From Streptomyces sp. NRRL WC-3626 (GTDB taxonomy: Bacteria; Actinomycetota; Actinomycetes; Streptomycetales; Streptomycetaceae): a stretch of 64,000 bases of DNA. The notes under the pieces are model-generated. The model searched no databases. It saw only the letters and a list, made by a program, of their open reading frames with translations, and was not told the DNA's origin. Location of the stretch: the NCBI RefSeq assembly GCF_000718785.1, contig NZ_JOCA01000001.1, forward strand, positions 62,001 to 126,000. Reading direction: 5' to 3'. This document shows positions 19,182 to 27,889 of this stretch, piece after piece (position 1 is the stretch's first letter; each line of letters starts with the position of its first letter). The position numbers and the translations under genes are program-made.

Positions 19182-19373
19182 TCACGTCTCACGGACGCTT
19201 CTATAACGCGGGGCGCGGGAAACCGGTCCGACCAGGTTGAAGACCTCGCGGGCGGCATATCGCTCGAGGCATCGGACGATCTCGCGTCGGGCCTTGCCCT
19301 CCTGGGCGCGGCGTTCGTAGTACGCCCGGGTGCGCGGGTCGTGGCGTAGCCGTTTCCAGCAGTCTGTGACTGG
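19182..19373 (-). mobile_element. IS110-family transposase remnant (C-terminal end)
   Basis: Reading the minus strand, an open stretch from about 19373 to the stop at 19184-19182 encodes LRHDPRTRAYYERRAQEG, then KARREIVRCLERYAAREVF. This matches the conserved C-terminal tail of IS110-type transposases, where RHDPRTRAYxxRR and RCLKRYxAREVY are typical. Nothing upstream on this strand continues the transposase, so only the tail is left. It abuts the pcaL start and faces an IS5 remnant. Confidence 0.75.
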
Positions 19374-19439
19374 CCGTCACCGGACCACAAGAAGTGGCTG
19401 TTGATCATGTGAGTTTCGGCTTGATCGCTCGTTGGTTCC

Positions 19440-19974
19440 GTGGTGGCGAAGCGTGAGTCGCGGCCGTGGATCGTGTCGGATGAACTGTGGTCGCTGATCG
19501 AGCCGTTGCTGCCCGAGCCAGGTCCGAAGCCGGTGGAGGGCAGACCTCGGGGGCCGGACCGGCAGGCGCTGTGCGGGATCCTGTTCGTGCTGCGCACCGG
19601 CATCCAGTGGGAGTACCTGCCCCAGGAGCCGGGCTTCGGCTCGGGCATGACGTGCTGGCGGCACCTTGCCGCGTGGAACGAGGCCGGGGTGTGGGAGCAA
19701 CTGCATCTGGTGCTGCTGCAGAAGCTGCGGGCCGCGAAGTAGCCGGACTGGTCGCGGGCGGTGATCGACTCCTCCCACGCAGGGCGGCCCGGCGGGGCCC
19801 AGATGTGGGCCCCGCCCGGTCGACCGCGCACGGCCGGGCAGCAAGCACCACGTCCTCACCGACGCCCAGGGCATTCCACTCGCGGTGTCGCTGACCGGCG
19901 AAGCCTTCCTCGGCCTCGCCTCCTGCCTCATCACCCACCGCCACGTCCAACGCCTTTGTCAGGACCTCTTGGCG
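19440..19974 (+). mobile_element. IS5-family transposase pseudogene (stop, frameshift, internal deletion)
   Basis: The N-terminal domain is clear from 19440: WIVSDELWSLIEPLLPEPG, CGILFVLRTGIQWEYLP, GMTCWRHLAAWNEAGVW. A TAG at 19740-19742 interrupts it after LRAAK. The following residues PDWSRAVIDSSH still match, then the frame shifts near 19800 and resumes as PVDRARPGSKHHVLTDAQG, IPLAVSLTG. That is joined directly to EAFLGLASCLITHRHVQR, the family's C-terminus. The central catalytic part of about 100 residues is therefore deleted. The element cannot be active. Confidence 0.85.
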
Positions 19975-20693
19975 CCGGTTCTCGTTCCGTTGGAATTCCT
20001 ATTCCGCGGCGGGGGCCCGTTCGCCCCTCCCGCCCGGACCATGCCCGTCTGGTACGCGATGACGACGAGCTGTGCCCGGTCGCGGGCGTTGAGCTTCGTC
20101 ATCGCGCGGTGGATGTGCGTCCGTGCCGTCAGCGGGCTGACCACCAGCAGCTCGGCGATCTCCGCGTTGGACCTGCCCTCGGCCGCCAGCGCCATCACTT
20201 GCCGTTCCCGTCCGGTGAGGTAGGCGAGCCGTTCCGGGGGCACCAGGTGGGTGCCGGGGGCCGGGGAGGTGAGGAAGCGGGTGATCAGGGTGCGGGTGGC
20301 GCCGGGGGAGAGCAGCGCCTCCCCGGAGGCCACCGTGCGGATGCCGGCCAGCAGGGCGTCCGCGGTGACGTCCTTGCCGAGGAAGCCGCTGGCCCCGGCT
20401 CTCAGCGCCTGGGCGACGTAGTCCTCGGTCTCGAAGGTGGTAAGGATCAGCACGCGGGTGGTCGCCAGCTCCGGATCGGCGCAGATCGCCGCGGTGCCGG
20501 ACAGGCCGTCCGTCCCGGGCATGCGGATGTCCATGAGCAACACGTCCGGGTGGTGGGTACGGGCCAGCTCCAGCGCCTCCGCCCCGTCGGACGCCTCCCC
20601 GACGACCTCCATGTCCGGACAGGAGTTGATCAGGATGCGGAACGTGGCCCGCAGCAGGGCCTGGTCGTCCGCGAGCAGCACCTTCACGGTCAT
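19959..20693 (-). CDS. NarL/LuxR-type response regulator with abnormal C-terminal tail
   Basis: The protein has 244 residues. The receiver domain (1-120) has VLLADDQALLR, phospho-Asp in DVLLMDIRMPG, and ASGFLGKDVTADALL with the conserved Lys. The LuxR HTH (about 150-215) has LTGRERQVMALAAEGRSNAE and TARTHIHRAMTKLNARDRAQ. The start ATG overlaps the kinase stop (ATGA) with GAAGGAG before it. The family normally ends near YQTGMVRAG. Here about 23 extra residues rich in Asn, Arg and Gly (to TGAKRS) run into the end of the IS5 remnant, so the original stop was probably lost. Confidence 0.9.
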   Translation of the reverse strand: MTVKVLLADDQALLRATFRILINSCPDMEVVGEASDGAEALELARTHHPDVLLMDIRMPGTDGLSGTAAICADPELATTRVLILTTFETEDYVAQALRAGASGFLGKDVTADALLAGIRTVASGEALLSPGATRTLITRFLTSPAPGTHLVPPERLAYLTGRERQVMALAAEGRSNAEIAELLVVSPLTARTHIHRAMTKLNARDRAQLVVIAYQTGMVRAGGANGPPPRNRNSNGTRTGAKRS

Positions 20694-21922
20694 GGAGACT
20701 CTCCTTCGACGGCGGCGGCCGGTTGCAGCGGCAGCGCGGTGGTGACCTCGAAGCCACCCTCGGGGCGGGGGCCCGCGCACAGGTCGCCACCGATGGACTG
20801 GGCGCGCTCCCGCATGCCCCGCAGCCCGAAGCCGCCGGACGTCCCGTTGACGGCGGTGGCGGTGGCCGGACCGTCGTTGCTGACGGTGATGAGCAGCCGG
20901 GAGTCGGCGTAGGTGAAGCTGACGTGGGCGGCGCGTTCGAGGGCGTGCTTGGCGACGTTGGTGAGGGCTTCCTGCACGATCCGGTACGCGGTCAGGTCCA
21001 CGCCCGGCGTCAGCGGGCGGCGCACGCCCTCCTGGTGGACGACGACTTCCAGGCCCGCCGTGCGGTAGGAGTCGATCAGCTCGGGAAGGCGGGCGAGCCC
21101 CGGCGCCGGTTCCAGGCCCTCGCCCTTGGGCCGGTCGTCCTGGCGCAGCAGGCCCAGGGTGGCCTTGAGCTCGCGCAGCGCCGAGGAGGTGGTGCCGGTG
21201 AGGTCGTCGAGGATCTTCCGGCTCTGCTCGGGGTCGCTGCGCGAGAGGTGGGCGGCGGTGCCGGCCTGGGCGTTGGCGAGGGCCAGGTGGTGGGCTACGA
21301 CGTCGTGCAGCTCGCGGGCGATGCGCATGCGCTCCTCGGTGACCCGCAGCCGGGCCTCCTCCTCCCGGGTGCGTTCGGCGTGCTCGGCGCGGGCCTTGAC
21401 CGCTTCCAGGTAGTCGCCGCGCAGCCGGGCCAGGCTGCCGCCGACGAGCGGCAGGGCCATCCAGAACACCGGGCCGACCACGGTCAGGACCGGGGAGAGG
21501 TCGCGCATGCCGTCGGAGAACAGGTTCACGGTCAGCAGGGCCACCGTGACGGCGAGCGCGTACAGGTGCACGGTCCGGCGGTCGCACAGGACGGCCAGCC
21601 AGTACATCGCGGCGAGCAGCGGGGCCAGCAGCATCGGGGTGAGCAGGTAGCCGCGCGCGATCGCGGCGATGGTGACCCCGGCGACCACGACCACGACCGT
21701 GCGGGTGTGGGTGCGGCACTTCAGCAGGACGAAGCAGGACAGGCCGAGCATGATCTCCAGCGACTTCCCCGTGTCCGGGCTGTTGACGCCGGGGAGGCTG
21801 AGCTGGGTGCCGAAGGAGGCGCAGCCGATGAGGGCCAGCACCACCATCACGTCCAGGAAGCGCGGGAAGCGCGACGCGTACTGCTCCACGCGCTCGGTGT
21901 AGCGCTCCAGGCTGCTGCTCAT
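20690..21922 (-). CDS. Sensor histidine kinase (HisKA_3)
   Basis: The protein has 410 residues. Five to six membrane helices lie in residues about 25-165, with no large extracellular sensor. A coiled stretch follows (YLEAVKARAEHAERTREEEA), then the dimerisation/phospho-His box RIARELHDVVAHHLALANAQ. The HATPase has IVQEALTNVAKHA (N-box), ITVSNDGPATA and GFGLRGMRERAQ (G-boxes). It pairs with the downstream regulator through ATGA overlap. ATG 21922 with GAGAGAG is preferred over an in-frame ATG at 21952. It lies 96 bases behind the MMPL gene on the same strand, suggesting the three act together. Confidence 0.9.
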   Translation of the reverse strand: MSSSLERYTERVEQYASRFPRFLDVMVVLALIGCASFGTQLSLPGVNSPDTGKSLEIMLGLSCFVLLKCRTHTRTVVVVVAGVTIAAIARGYLLTPMLLAPLLAAMYWLAVLCDRRTVHLYALAVTVALLTVNLFSDGMRDLSPVLTVVGPVFWMALPLVGGSLARLRGDYLEAVKARAEHAERTREEEARLRVTEERMRIARELHDVVAHHLALANAQAGTAAHLSRSDPEQSRKILDDLTGTTSSALRELKATLGLLRQDDRPKGEGLEPAPGLARLPELIDSYRTAGLEVVVHQEGVRRPLTPGVDLTAYRIVQEALTNVAKHALERAAHVSFTYADSRLLITVSNDGPATATAVNGTSGGFGLRGMRERAQSIGGDLCAGPRPEGGFEVTTALPLQPAAAVEGESP

Positions 21923-22018
21923 GGTCGGCTCTCTCGATGAGGGGACTGGCATCCATGGTGGACGATGCGAAGCCGCCCGGGTCGCTGGGACGACCTCGGG
22001 CGGCTCCTGCGCACCCGG

Positions 22019-24232
22019 TCAGGCGCGGGCGAGGTCCTTCTCGGCCGGTTCCGCCTCGGGCTCGGTCGGGCGGGTCAGCGCCTCGCCCTCCACATCGACC
22101 CGGGGCAGGATCCGGTCCAGCCACTTCGGCAGCCACCAGGCCCGCTCGCCGAGCAGGGCGAGGACGGCCGGGACGATCGCCATCCGGACCACGAAGGCGT
22201 CGAGCAGGACGGCCGAGGCGAGACCGAAGCCGATCATCTTGATCATGGCGTCGCTCTCCCCGATGAACCCGGAGAACACCGCGATCATGATCAGCGCGGC
22301 GGCCACGACGACCCGGGCGCTGTGCTGGAACCCGGAGGTCACGGCCTGGGCGGGCCGCTCGCCGTGGACGTACGCCTCGCGCATCCGCGAGACCAGGAAG
22401 ACCTCGTAGTCCATGGCGAGGCCGAAGACGATGCCCACCAGGAAGATCGGCATCAGGCTCATGATGGGGCCGGTGGTCTCCACGCCCAGCAGGTCGGCGC
22501 CGTGGCCCTGCTGGAAGACCACGACCACCGCGCCGAGCGAGGCGAGCACCGAGAGCAGGAAGCCGGCGGCCGCCTTCAACGGGACCAGGATCGAGCGGAA
22601 GACCACCAGCAGCAGGATCACGGCGAGCCCGACCACCACGAGCAGGTACGGCACCAGCGCGGACTGCACCTTCTCGGAGATGTCGATGTTCATCGCGGTG
22701 GTGCCGGTGACCTCGAAGGTCGCCCCGGCCTCGGACTCGATGCCGGGCCGGTCGCCGCGGACGGTGTTGACCAGATCCTTGGTCTCCTGGTCGGTCGGCG
22801 CGGTGGTGGGGACGACGGAGAAGACGGCCGTGTCACCGGATTCGTTGAACTGGGCCGGGGACACCGACACCACGCCCTCGGTGCCGCCGATTCGCTCGGA
22901 GACGGTCTCGGCCGCGGCCTTCGGATCGTCGGCGTCCTTGGCGTCCACGACCACGGTCAGTGGTCCGTTGAAGCCGGGCCCGAAGCCCTCGGCGAGCGCA
23001 TCGTAGGCCCGCCGCTGGGTGGTCTCCGTGGACTTGGCCTCGTCGCCGGGCATACCGAGCTGGAGGTCGGTCATCGGCAGCGCCAGGGCGCCGAGGCCGG
23101 CGACGGCGGCGAGCAGCACGGGCAGCGGGCGGCGCAGTACGAAACTCGCCCAGCGGGTGCCGCCGTTGACCTTGCGCGTCTCCCGCGGCGTACCGCCCGC
23201 TCGGCGGGCCTTGCGGTCCTTGCGGGTCAGTACGGCGTTGGGCCAGAAGCCGAGCACGGCCGGGACCAGGGTCAGCGCGATGAGGACGCCGACGACGACC
23301 GCGCCCGCCGCGCCCAGGCCCATCTCGGTGAGCATCGGGATGCCGACGACGGAGAGACCGGCGAGCGCGATGACGACGGTGAGCCCGGCGAAGACCACGG
23401 CGGAGCCCGCGGTGCCGGTGGCGAGGGCGACGGCCTCCTGGGGCGTCCGCCCCTTGGTGCGCTCCTCGCGGTAGCGGGAGACGATGAACAGGGCGTAGTC
23501 GATGCCGACGGCCAGGCCCAGCATGATCGCCAGGGTGCTGGTGGTGTCGGTCAAACCCAGCGGACCGGCCAGGGCCGTGATGGCGAACAGGCTGATGCCG
23601 ACGCCGATGAGCGCGGTGAGCAGCGGGAGTCCGGCGGCGGCCAGTGAGCCGAAGGTGATCAGCAGGACGACGGCGGCGACGGAGATGCCGATCGCCTCGG
23701 CGGCGCCGCTGGGTCCGCCCGTGTCCTCCATGGCGTCGCCGCCCGCCTCGACGGTGAGCCCGGAGTCACGGGCGTGCTCGAGCGACTCGTCCAGGTGGCT
23801 GCGGCTGGCGTCGGTGAGTCCGGAGGCGTCGACCTCGTAGGTCACGGTCGTGTACGCGGTGGAGCCGTCCTCGCTGACCGCGCCGGACTCGTACGGGTCG
23901 ACGGTGCTCGCGACCTGCGTGCCGTCCCCGAGTTCGGCTATCGCGGCCTCGACGGCCTTCTTGTTCTCGGTGGCGGTGACCTTCTCGCCGTTCGGCGAGA
24001 CGAAGACGACGCGGGCGGTCGCGCCGTCGGCGGCGGCGCCGGGGAACCGCTCCTCCATCAGGTCGAAGGCTTCCTGCGATTCGATCCCCGGCATGGAGAA
24101 GGGTTCCTCCTCCGCCTCCGGCGCGGTCATGCCGGCGAGTCCTACGGCGGCCAGCACGGCGGCCCAGACAAGGGCGACGGTCCAGCGTCGCCTGAAGGCC
24201 AAGCGGCCCATTCGATACAGAAAAGCAGCCAC
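22019..24232 (-). CDS. MMPL/RND-type membrane transporter
   Basis: The protein has 737 residues with the two-fold RND layout: a helix, a large extracellular loop, then six helices, repeated. The MMPL signature residues are in VGIDYALFIVSRYREE and FGLAMDYEVFLVSRMREA, with the proton-relay Asp-Tyr pairs. GTG 24232 is chosen (MetAlaAlaPheLeuTyrArg then MGRLAFRRRW) with GGAGA upstream. Members export lipids, drugs or siderophores. The neighbouring two-component genes downstream probably control or respond to it. The C-terminus is short and charged. Confidence 0.9.
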   Translation of the reverse strand: MAAFLYRMGRLAFRRRWTVALVWAAVLAAVGLAGMTAPEAEEEPFSMPGIESQEAFDLMEERFPGAAADGATARVVFVSPNGEKVTATENKKAVEAAIAELGDGTQVASTVDPYESGAVSEDGSTAYTTVTYEVDASGLTDASRSHLDESLEHARDSGLTVEAGGDAMEDTGGPSGAAEAIGISVAAVVLLITFGSLAAAGLPLLTALIGVGISLFAITALAGPLGLTDTTSTLAIMLGLAVGIDYALFIVSRYREERTKGRTPQEAVALATGTAGSAVVFAGLTVVIALAGLSVVGIPMLTEMGLGAAGAVVVGVLIALTLVPAVLGFWPNAVLTRKDRKARRAGGTPRETRKVNGGTRWASFVLRRPLPVLLAAVAGLGALALPMTDLQLGMPGDEAKSTETTQRRAYDALAEGFGPGFNGPLTVVVDAKDADDPKAAAETVSERIGGTEGVVSVSPAQFNESGDTAVFSVVPTTAPTDQETKDLVNTVRGDRPGIESEAGATFEVTGTTAMNIDISEKVQSALVPYLLVVVGLAVILLLVVFRSILVPLKAAAGFLLSVLASLGAVVVVFQQGHGADLLGVETTGPIMSLMPIFLVGIVFGLAMDYEVFLVSRMREAYVHGERPAQAVTSGFQHSARVVVAAALIMIAVFSGFIGESDAMIKMIGFGLASAVLLDAFVVRMAIVPAVLALLGERAWWLPKWLDRILPRVDVEGEALTRPTEPEAEPAEKDLARA

Positions 24233-24834
24233 GGGGAGGTCTCCACATCCGGGTTTCGAAGGTGCCTCCAGACTGCTGAAGAGGGGGGTGTCCTGTCGTC
24301 GTCCGGCTGCCGACACTGCGCGGTACTGAATCCGCAGTACTACGCCCTCCGCGGGTCCCACCCGGGGACGAGAGCGGGTCGGCCTCAGGTCGCGGGGTTG
24401 AGTTCCTCAACCCTGAGATCGGCACCGGCGGTCATCCCGCCGCAGCGTCCGGACGGCAAGGGTCGCGCGTCTCCGTCCGCCGGTGCCGCCTTCCCCCGTC
24501 TCTCTGTCCTTCCGGGAGTACACCCATGCCGGCGCGCGGCAGCGACCGCGTCGGGAACCACGGTGACGGGCACGACGTCCTGAGCCGGGACCGTGCCCGC
24601 CCGGAGATCTCCCGGGAGGGCACGGCGCTCAGCCGCAGGCGCTGCCGTGCAGGGTGCGGGTGCTCGGCGGGGAGGTGTTGCCGGTGTGGGTGGCCGGCCT
24701 GGACGCCGATGTACCGACGCCCCGGGTCCCGCCGCAGCCGGAGCCGGGGGCGGCCGTGCCGGCGGATGCGGCAGCCGTGCGGGAGGCCGTGGCCGGGGTG
24801 TTGTCGCTCCGGCCATGACCCAGCGCCGTGTCGC
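24233..24834. other. 600-base stretch without a convincing gene
   Basis: Between the MMPL start and the alpha-galactosidase stop, several long ORFs exist on both strands. All are Pro/Arg/Ala-rich shadows with no ribosome site and no family resemblance. The stretch contains the inverted repeat listed at 24323-24340, which probably belongs to the MMPL promoter. The rest (about 24345-24834) would be the 3' region of the alpha-galactosidase gene. Confidence 0.5.
24323..24340. promoter_or_regulatory. Inverted repeat GTACTG-N6-CAGTAC upstream of MMPL
   Basis: A perfect 6-6-6 inverted repeat, GTACTG (24323-24328), AATCCG, CAGTAC (24335-24340), lies about 90 bases before the MMPL start. The architecture fits a dimeric regulator such as the NarL-type regulator encoded two genes downstream, or a TetR protein. 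No second copy was noticed nearby. Confidence 0.5.
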
Positions 24835-26481
24835 TCACGCGCGGGTCCACTTCTGGTTGGCCTGGCCGTTGCAGGTCCACAGCACCAGCGGGGTCCCGTT
24901 GGCGGTGCCAGCCCCGTTGGCGTCGAGGCACAGTCCGGAGCGGACGTTGCGGATCGAGCCGTCGGAGCCGACGGTCCACTTCTGGTTGTTCTGGCCGTTG
25001 CAGGGCCAGGTGATGACACGGGTGCCGTTCGTGGTGCCCTGGTTGTAGGCGTCCAGGCACTTGTCGCCGTAGACGCGGATCTCGCCGCCCGCCCATGTGG
25101 TCCACAGCTGGTTGGCGGCCGTGTGGCAGTCCCACAGCAGAGTCGCGGCGCCGGCGGCCGTGGAGGCGTTGTCCACGTCCACGCAGCGGCCGGAGGCGTT
25201 GCCCCGCAGGCGTGAGGTGGTGGCGGCCAGCGGGCTGCCGCCGCTCACCCGGTACGCGGCGACGCCGTGCGCGGGGACGCTCGCCGAGATCTGCCCGGAC
25301 GTGCTCGACGTGCCGCCGGTCCACAGGTCGGTGAGGGTGAACGATCCTCCGCTCAGGCCGATCTGGGCGGCCGTCGTGGTGACCGTCGCCGCGCTCTCGC
25401 CCCGGTTGAACAGCCCCACCGCGACCGAACCGTCCGCCAGGGGCTTGGCGAACACCTCGATGGTGCCGTCGTCGCGCACCCTGCGTCCGCCCGCGCCCTG
25501 GGAGTCCTGGTTCACCGCCAGCAGGCGCGGGTTGCGCAGGATCGCGCTGACGTCGGCGGACATCGTGCGGATGTCGTTGCCGGCCATCAGCGGGGCACTC
25601 ATCAGCGCCCACAGGGCGAAGTGGGAGCGGGACTCGGTCAGCGGCAGGCCGGGGCGGCCGACGACCAGCATGTCGGGGTCGTTCCAGTGCCCCGGGCCGG
25701 ACTGTGCGGCCAGCGGCGCATTGACGTCCAGGACGTTGCCGACGCCCATCGGGTAGCTGTTGGTGTTGCCGTTCTGCCAGATGTCGAGCAGGTCCTCGGT
25801 CGTCCGCCACAGGTCGGCGACCTCGCCCCAGTTGTACGTGGACCCCGTGATGGCGTGGAAGCTGTTGGGGTTGATGCTGTAGACGATCGGCCGACCGGTG
25901 GCGCGCAGGGCATCACGCATCAGCTTGAACCGCGCGACCTGCTCGTCACGCGTGCCGCTCGAGGAACACCAGTCGTACTTGAGGTAGTCGACCCCCCATG
26001 TGGCGAACGTGGCGGCGTCCTGGACCTCGTGGCCCCTGCTGCCCGTGGCGCCCGGGTAAGTGCCCACGGTCTGCGCGCAGGTGCGCTCGCCCGGCACCTG
26101 GTAGATGCCGAACTTCAGGCCCTTGCTGTGGATGTAGTCCCCGAGGGCCTTCATCCCGCTCGGGAACTTCGTCGGGTTGGCCCGCAGGTTGCCCTGCGCG
26201 TCACGCTGCGGGTCGAACCAGCAGTCGTCGACCACCACGTACCGGTAGCCGGCGTCCCGCATGCCCGAGGACACCATCGCGTCGGCGGCCTGGCGGACCT
26301 GGGCCTCGGTGATTCCGCACCCGAAGCTGTTCCAGCTGTTCCACCCCAGCGGTGGGGTGAGCGCCGGACTGCCCGGCGCGGCCGTGGCGGTGGACTGCGC
26401 TGAGGCCGTCACGGACGCGGTCACCGTCAGCACGGCGGCCGTGAGGAGGCGGAACAGTCGTCCGCCTGATCGTCTGGGCAC
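24835..26481 (-). CDS. Secreted GH27 alpha-galactosidase with CBM13 ricin-type lectin domain
   Basis: The protein has 548 residues. The signal peptide (RLFRLLTAAVLTVTASVTASA) ends near residue 30. GH27 core: PPLGWNSWNSFGCGI, YVVVDDCWFDPQRD, nucleophile Asp in DYLKYDWCSSS, acid/base Asp in HWNDPDMLVVG, and a C-terminal beta-sandwich to about 410. Residues about 420-548 are a beta-trefoil with three ricin repeats, each ending in an NQxW motif (ANQLWT, NNQKWTV, ANQKWTRA). It would release galactose from galactomannan, melibiose or raffinose outside the cell. GTG 26481 has GAAGGAG. The promoter and LacI-type palindromes upstream imply carbon-source control. Confidence 0.95.
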   Translation of the reverse strand: MPRRSGGRLFRLLTAAVLTVTASVTASAQSTATAAPGSPALTPPLGWNSWNSFGCGITEAQVRQAADAMVSSGMRDAGYRYVVVDDCWFDPQRDAQGNLRANPTKFPSGMKALGDYIHSKGLKFGIYQVPGERTCAQTVGTYPGATGSRGHEVQDAATFATWGVDYLKYDWCSSSGTRDEQVARFKLMRDALRATGRPIVYSINPNSFHAITGSTYNWGEVADLWRTTEDLLDIWQNGNTNSYPMGVGNVLDVNAPLAAQSGPGHWNDPDMLVVGRPGLPLTESRSHFALWALMSAPLMAGNDIRTMSADVSAILRNPRLLAVNQDSQGAGGRRVRDDGTIEVFAKPLADGSVAVGLFNRGESAATVTTTAAQIGLSGGSFTLTDLWTGGTSSTSGQISASVPAHGVAAYRVSGGSPLAATTSRLRGNASGRCVDVDNASTAAGAATLLWDCHTAANQLWTTWAGGEIRVYGDKCLDAYNQGTTNGTRVITWPCNGQNNQKWTVGSDGSIRNVRSGLCLDANGAGTANGTPLVLWTCNGQANQKWTRA

Positions 26482-26522
26482 CCGGAACTCCTTCGGCAGG
26501 AAAGAGAGAGGAGAGGAGAAGT

Positions 26523-26553
26523 TCGAAATTTCGATTAGCGTTCGGAAACTTCA
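26523..26553. promoter_or_regulatory. Tandem operator-like palindromes of the alpha-galactosidase gene
   Basis: TCGAAATTTCGA (26523-26534) is a perfect 12-base palindrome. A second related half-degenerate site, CGGAAACTTC, lies at about 26543-26552. Both sit just downstream of the predicted transcription start, the usual place for repressor roadblocks. CGAAA/TTTCG motifs are known in LacI-type control of Streptomyces polysaccharide-degradation genes (general recollection). No LacI-family gene is present in the window, so the regulator is elsewhere. Confidence 0.6.
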
Positions 26554-26565
26554 GATGCCCCACGG

Positions 26566-26593
26566 ATACTAGAGAGGCGTCCGGTCATGTCAA
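26566..26593 (-). promoter_or_regulatory. Near-consensus promoter of the alpha-galactosidase gene
   Basis: On the minus strand, TTGACA (26593-26588, a perfect -35) is followed by 16 bases and TAGTAT (26571-26566). Transcription would begin around 26559. This leaves a leader of about 78 bases that contains both operator palindromes. The -35 overlaps the last codons of a possible 61-residue ORF. Confidence 0.75.
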
Positions 26594-26770
26594 CACCTCC
26601 TGAAGGAACAGGATGTGTCGCGTGATCAGCAAGGGAGCAAGGCTGAGGCGCACCGACTCCGCACCAGCCGCTTCGAACATTTCGAAGCGGCGCACGACTT
26701 GTGCGAGAAGGGAGACTGCGGTCAGGACCACCACACCGGTGACGAGCAGGTGGAACAGGCCCTTCGCCAC
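26585..26770 (-). CDS. Possible small membrane protein
   Basis: The 61-codon frame starts at GTG 26770 with GAGGA nearby and shows Streptomyces-like third-position GC. An N-terminal hydrophobic segment (GLFHLLVTGVVVLTAVSLLA) is followed by a short amphipathic tail with VRRFEMFEAAGAES. I recognise no family. Its stop overlaps the -35 box of the alpha-galactosidase promoter (TTGACA-TGA encodes Leu-Thr-stop), which is unusual. It may be a genuine small protein or a decayed end of a larger gene. Confidence 0.35.
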   Translation of the reverse strand: MAKGLFHLLVTGVVVLTAVSLLAQVVRRFEMFEAAGAESVRLSLAPLLITRHILFLQEVLT

Positions 26771-26839
26771 CAATCCTCGGAGGTGGGGGAAGTTGGAGGA
26801 AGTATCAGCGGCGAGCGCGCAGTATTCGTCGCCGCGCCC

Positions 26840-27625
26840 TCAGTAGGTGGCCAGGGAGATGGCGATGTAGTGCGCGGTGAAGGCTGCCACGGTCAGGGCG
26901 TGGAAGACCTCGTGGTAGCCGAACCAGCGGGGTGAGGGGTCGGGCCGCTGCAGGGCGTAGACGACCGCGCCCGCGCTGTAGAGGAGACCGCCGACAACGA
27001 TCAGGACGACTACGGCTGCTCCGCCGGTGTGCAGGAAGTCGGGCAGGTAGCGCACCGGCGCCCACCCCAGGGCCAGGTAACACGGGGTGTACAGCCATCG
27101 CGGAGCTCCGACCCACAGGACCCGGAACACGATGCCGGCCAATGCCCCGGTCCATACGATCCACAGCAGCATGGAACGCTGTTCGGGCCGCAGGAGGAAC
27201 ACGGCCAGGGGGGTGCAGGTGCCGGCGATGATCAGGAAGATGTTGGCGTGGTCGAGTCGTCGTAGAAGAGCCTCGCCCAGTGGTCCCCAGGTGCCACGGT
27301 GGTAGACGGCGCTCGTTGCGAACAGCAACAAGGCGGTGACCGAATACACGGCGCAGGCCAGGACTGCCTGCGGAGTAGGGGCCAGGCAGACGAGTACGAC
27401 GCCCGCGATCAGTGCGGCGGGGACCATTCCGGCATGGAGCCAGCCACGCAATTTGGGCTTGATCGGGTCGGCGAGGTCTGCCGCCCACTCCGCCAGGGCG
27501 GAGACCGAGTGAGCCTTCTCCCCTGCGTGTCCGCCTTGCGATCCGTCGGGTAGCCCGCCTTCACGGCGCTCTCCACGCGCTGAGGCGGCGTGACCGTATT
27601 CGACTTCAGCGGCATCACGGGACAC
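26840..27625 (-). CDS. trhA: TrhA/hemolysin III family (PAQR) membrane protein
   Basis: The protein has 261 residues. About 70 N-terminal residues are polar, then seven membrane helices follow. PAQR features are visible: KPKLRGWLHAGM, SAVYHRGTWGP (conserved His), RRLDHANIFLIIAGTCTP with the Asp-His pair, and GYHEVFHALTVAAFTAHYIA with further His ligands. The family is linked to membrane energetics and fluidity homeostasis in bacteria, fitting the neighbouring cold-shock and desaturase genes. GTG 27625 is an uncertain start; the polar extension could be shorter. Confidence 0.88.
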   Translation of the reverse strand: MSRDAAEVEYGHAASARGERREGGLPDGSQGGHAGEKAHSVSALAEWAADLADPIKPKLRGWLHAGMVPAALIAGVVLVCLAPTPQAVLACAVYSVTALLLFATSAVYHRGTWGPLGEALLRRLDHANIFLIIAGTCTPLAVFLLRPEQRSMLLWIVWTGALAGIVFRVLWVGAPRWLYTPCYLALGWAPVRYLPDFLHTGGAAVVVLIVVGGLLYSAGAVVYALQRPDPSPRWFGYHEVFHALTVAAFTAHYIAISLATY

Positions 27626-27889
27626 TGCTTCTCGTTCTCCCTAGGGCGACTGGGCGTCACTGGCAGCAATGCGGTAATGCTAAAAGACCTCACTCCGGCA
27701 GGCATTCATGGGAGGTCGGTCCAGAACCCCAGAGCCTCGCCGGGGCCGGCCGACTCTCCACCGCGTGAACTCCGGTCCCGTTGACCCTCCCGCCGATCGG
27801 GCCTGCCGAAGCCGAGCAAAACGGCCGGCCATGGGAAAGATCAGGGCTTCCGAACGGACATCTCGCTCGCCTACGCGCAAGGATCGCCG

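Noticed and set aside
24432..25215. Several 140-230-codon ORFs between MMPL and alpha-galactosidase
   Set aside because: No ribosome site, no motif and biased composition on both strands; they partly overlap the alpha-galactosidase lectin domain.
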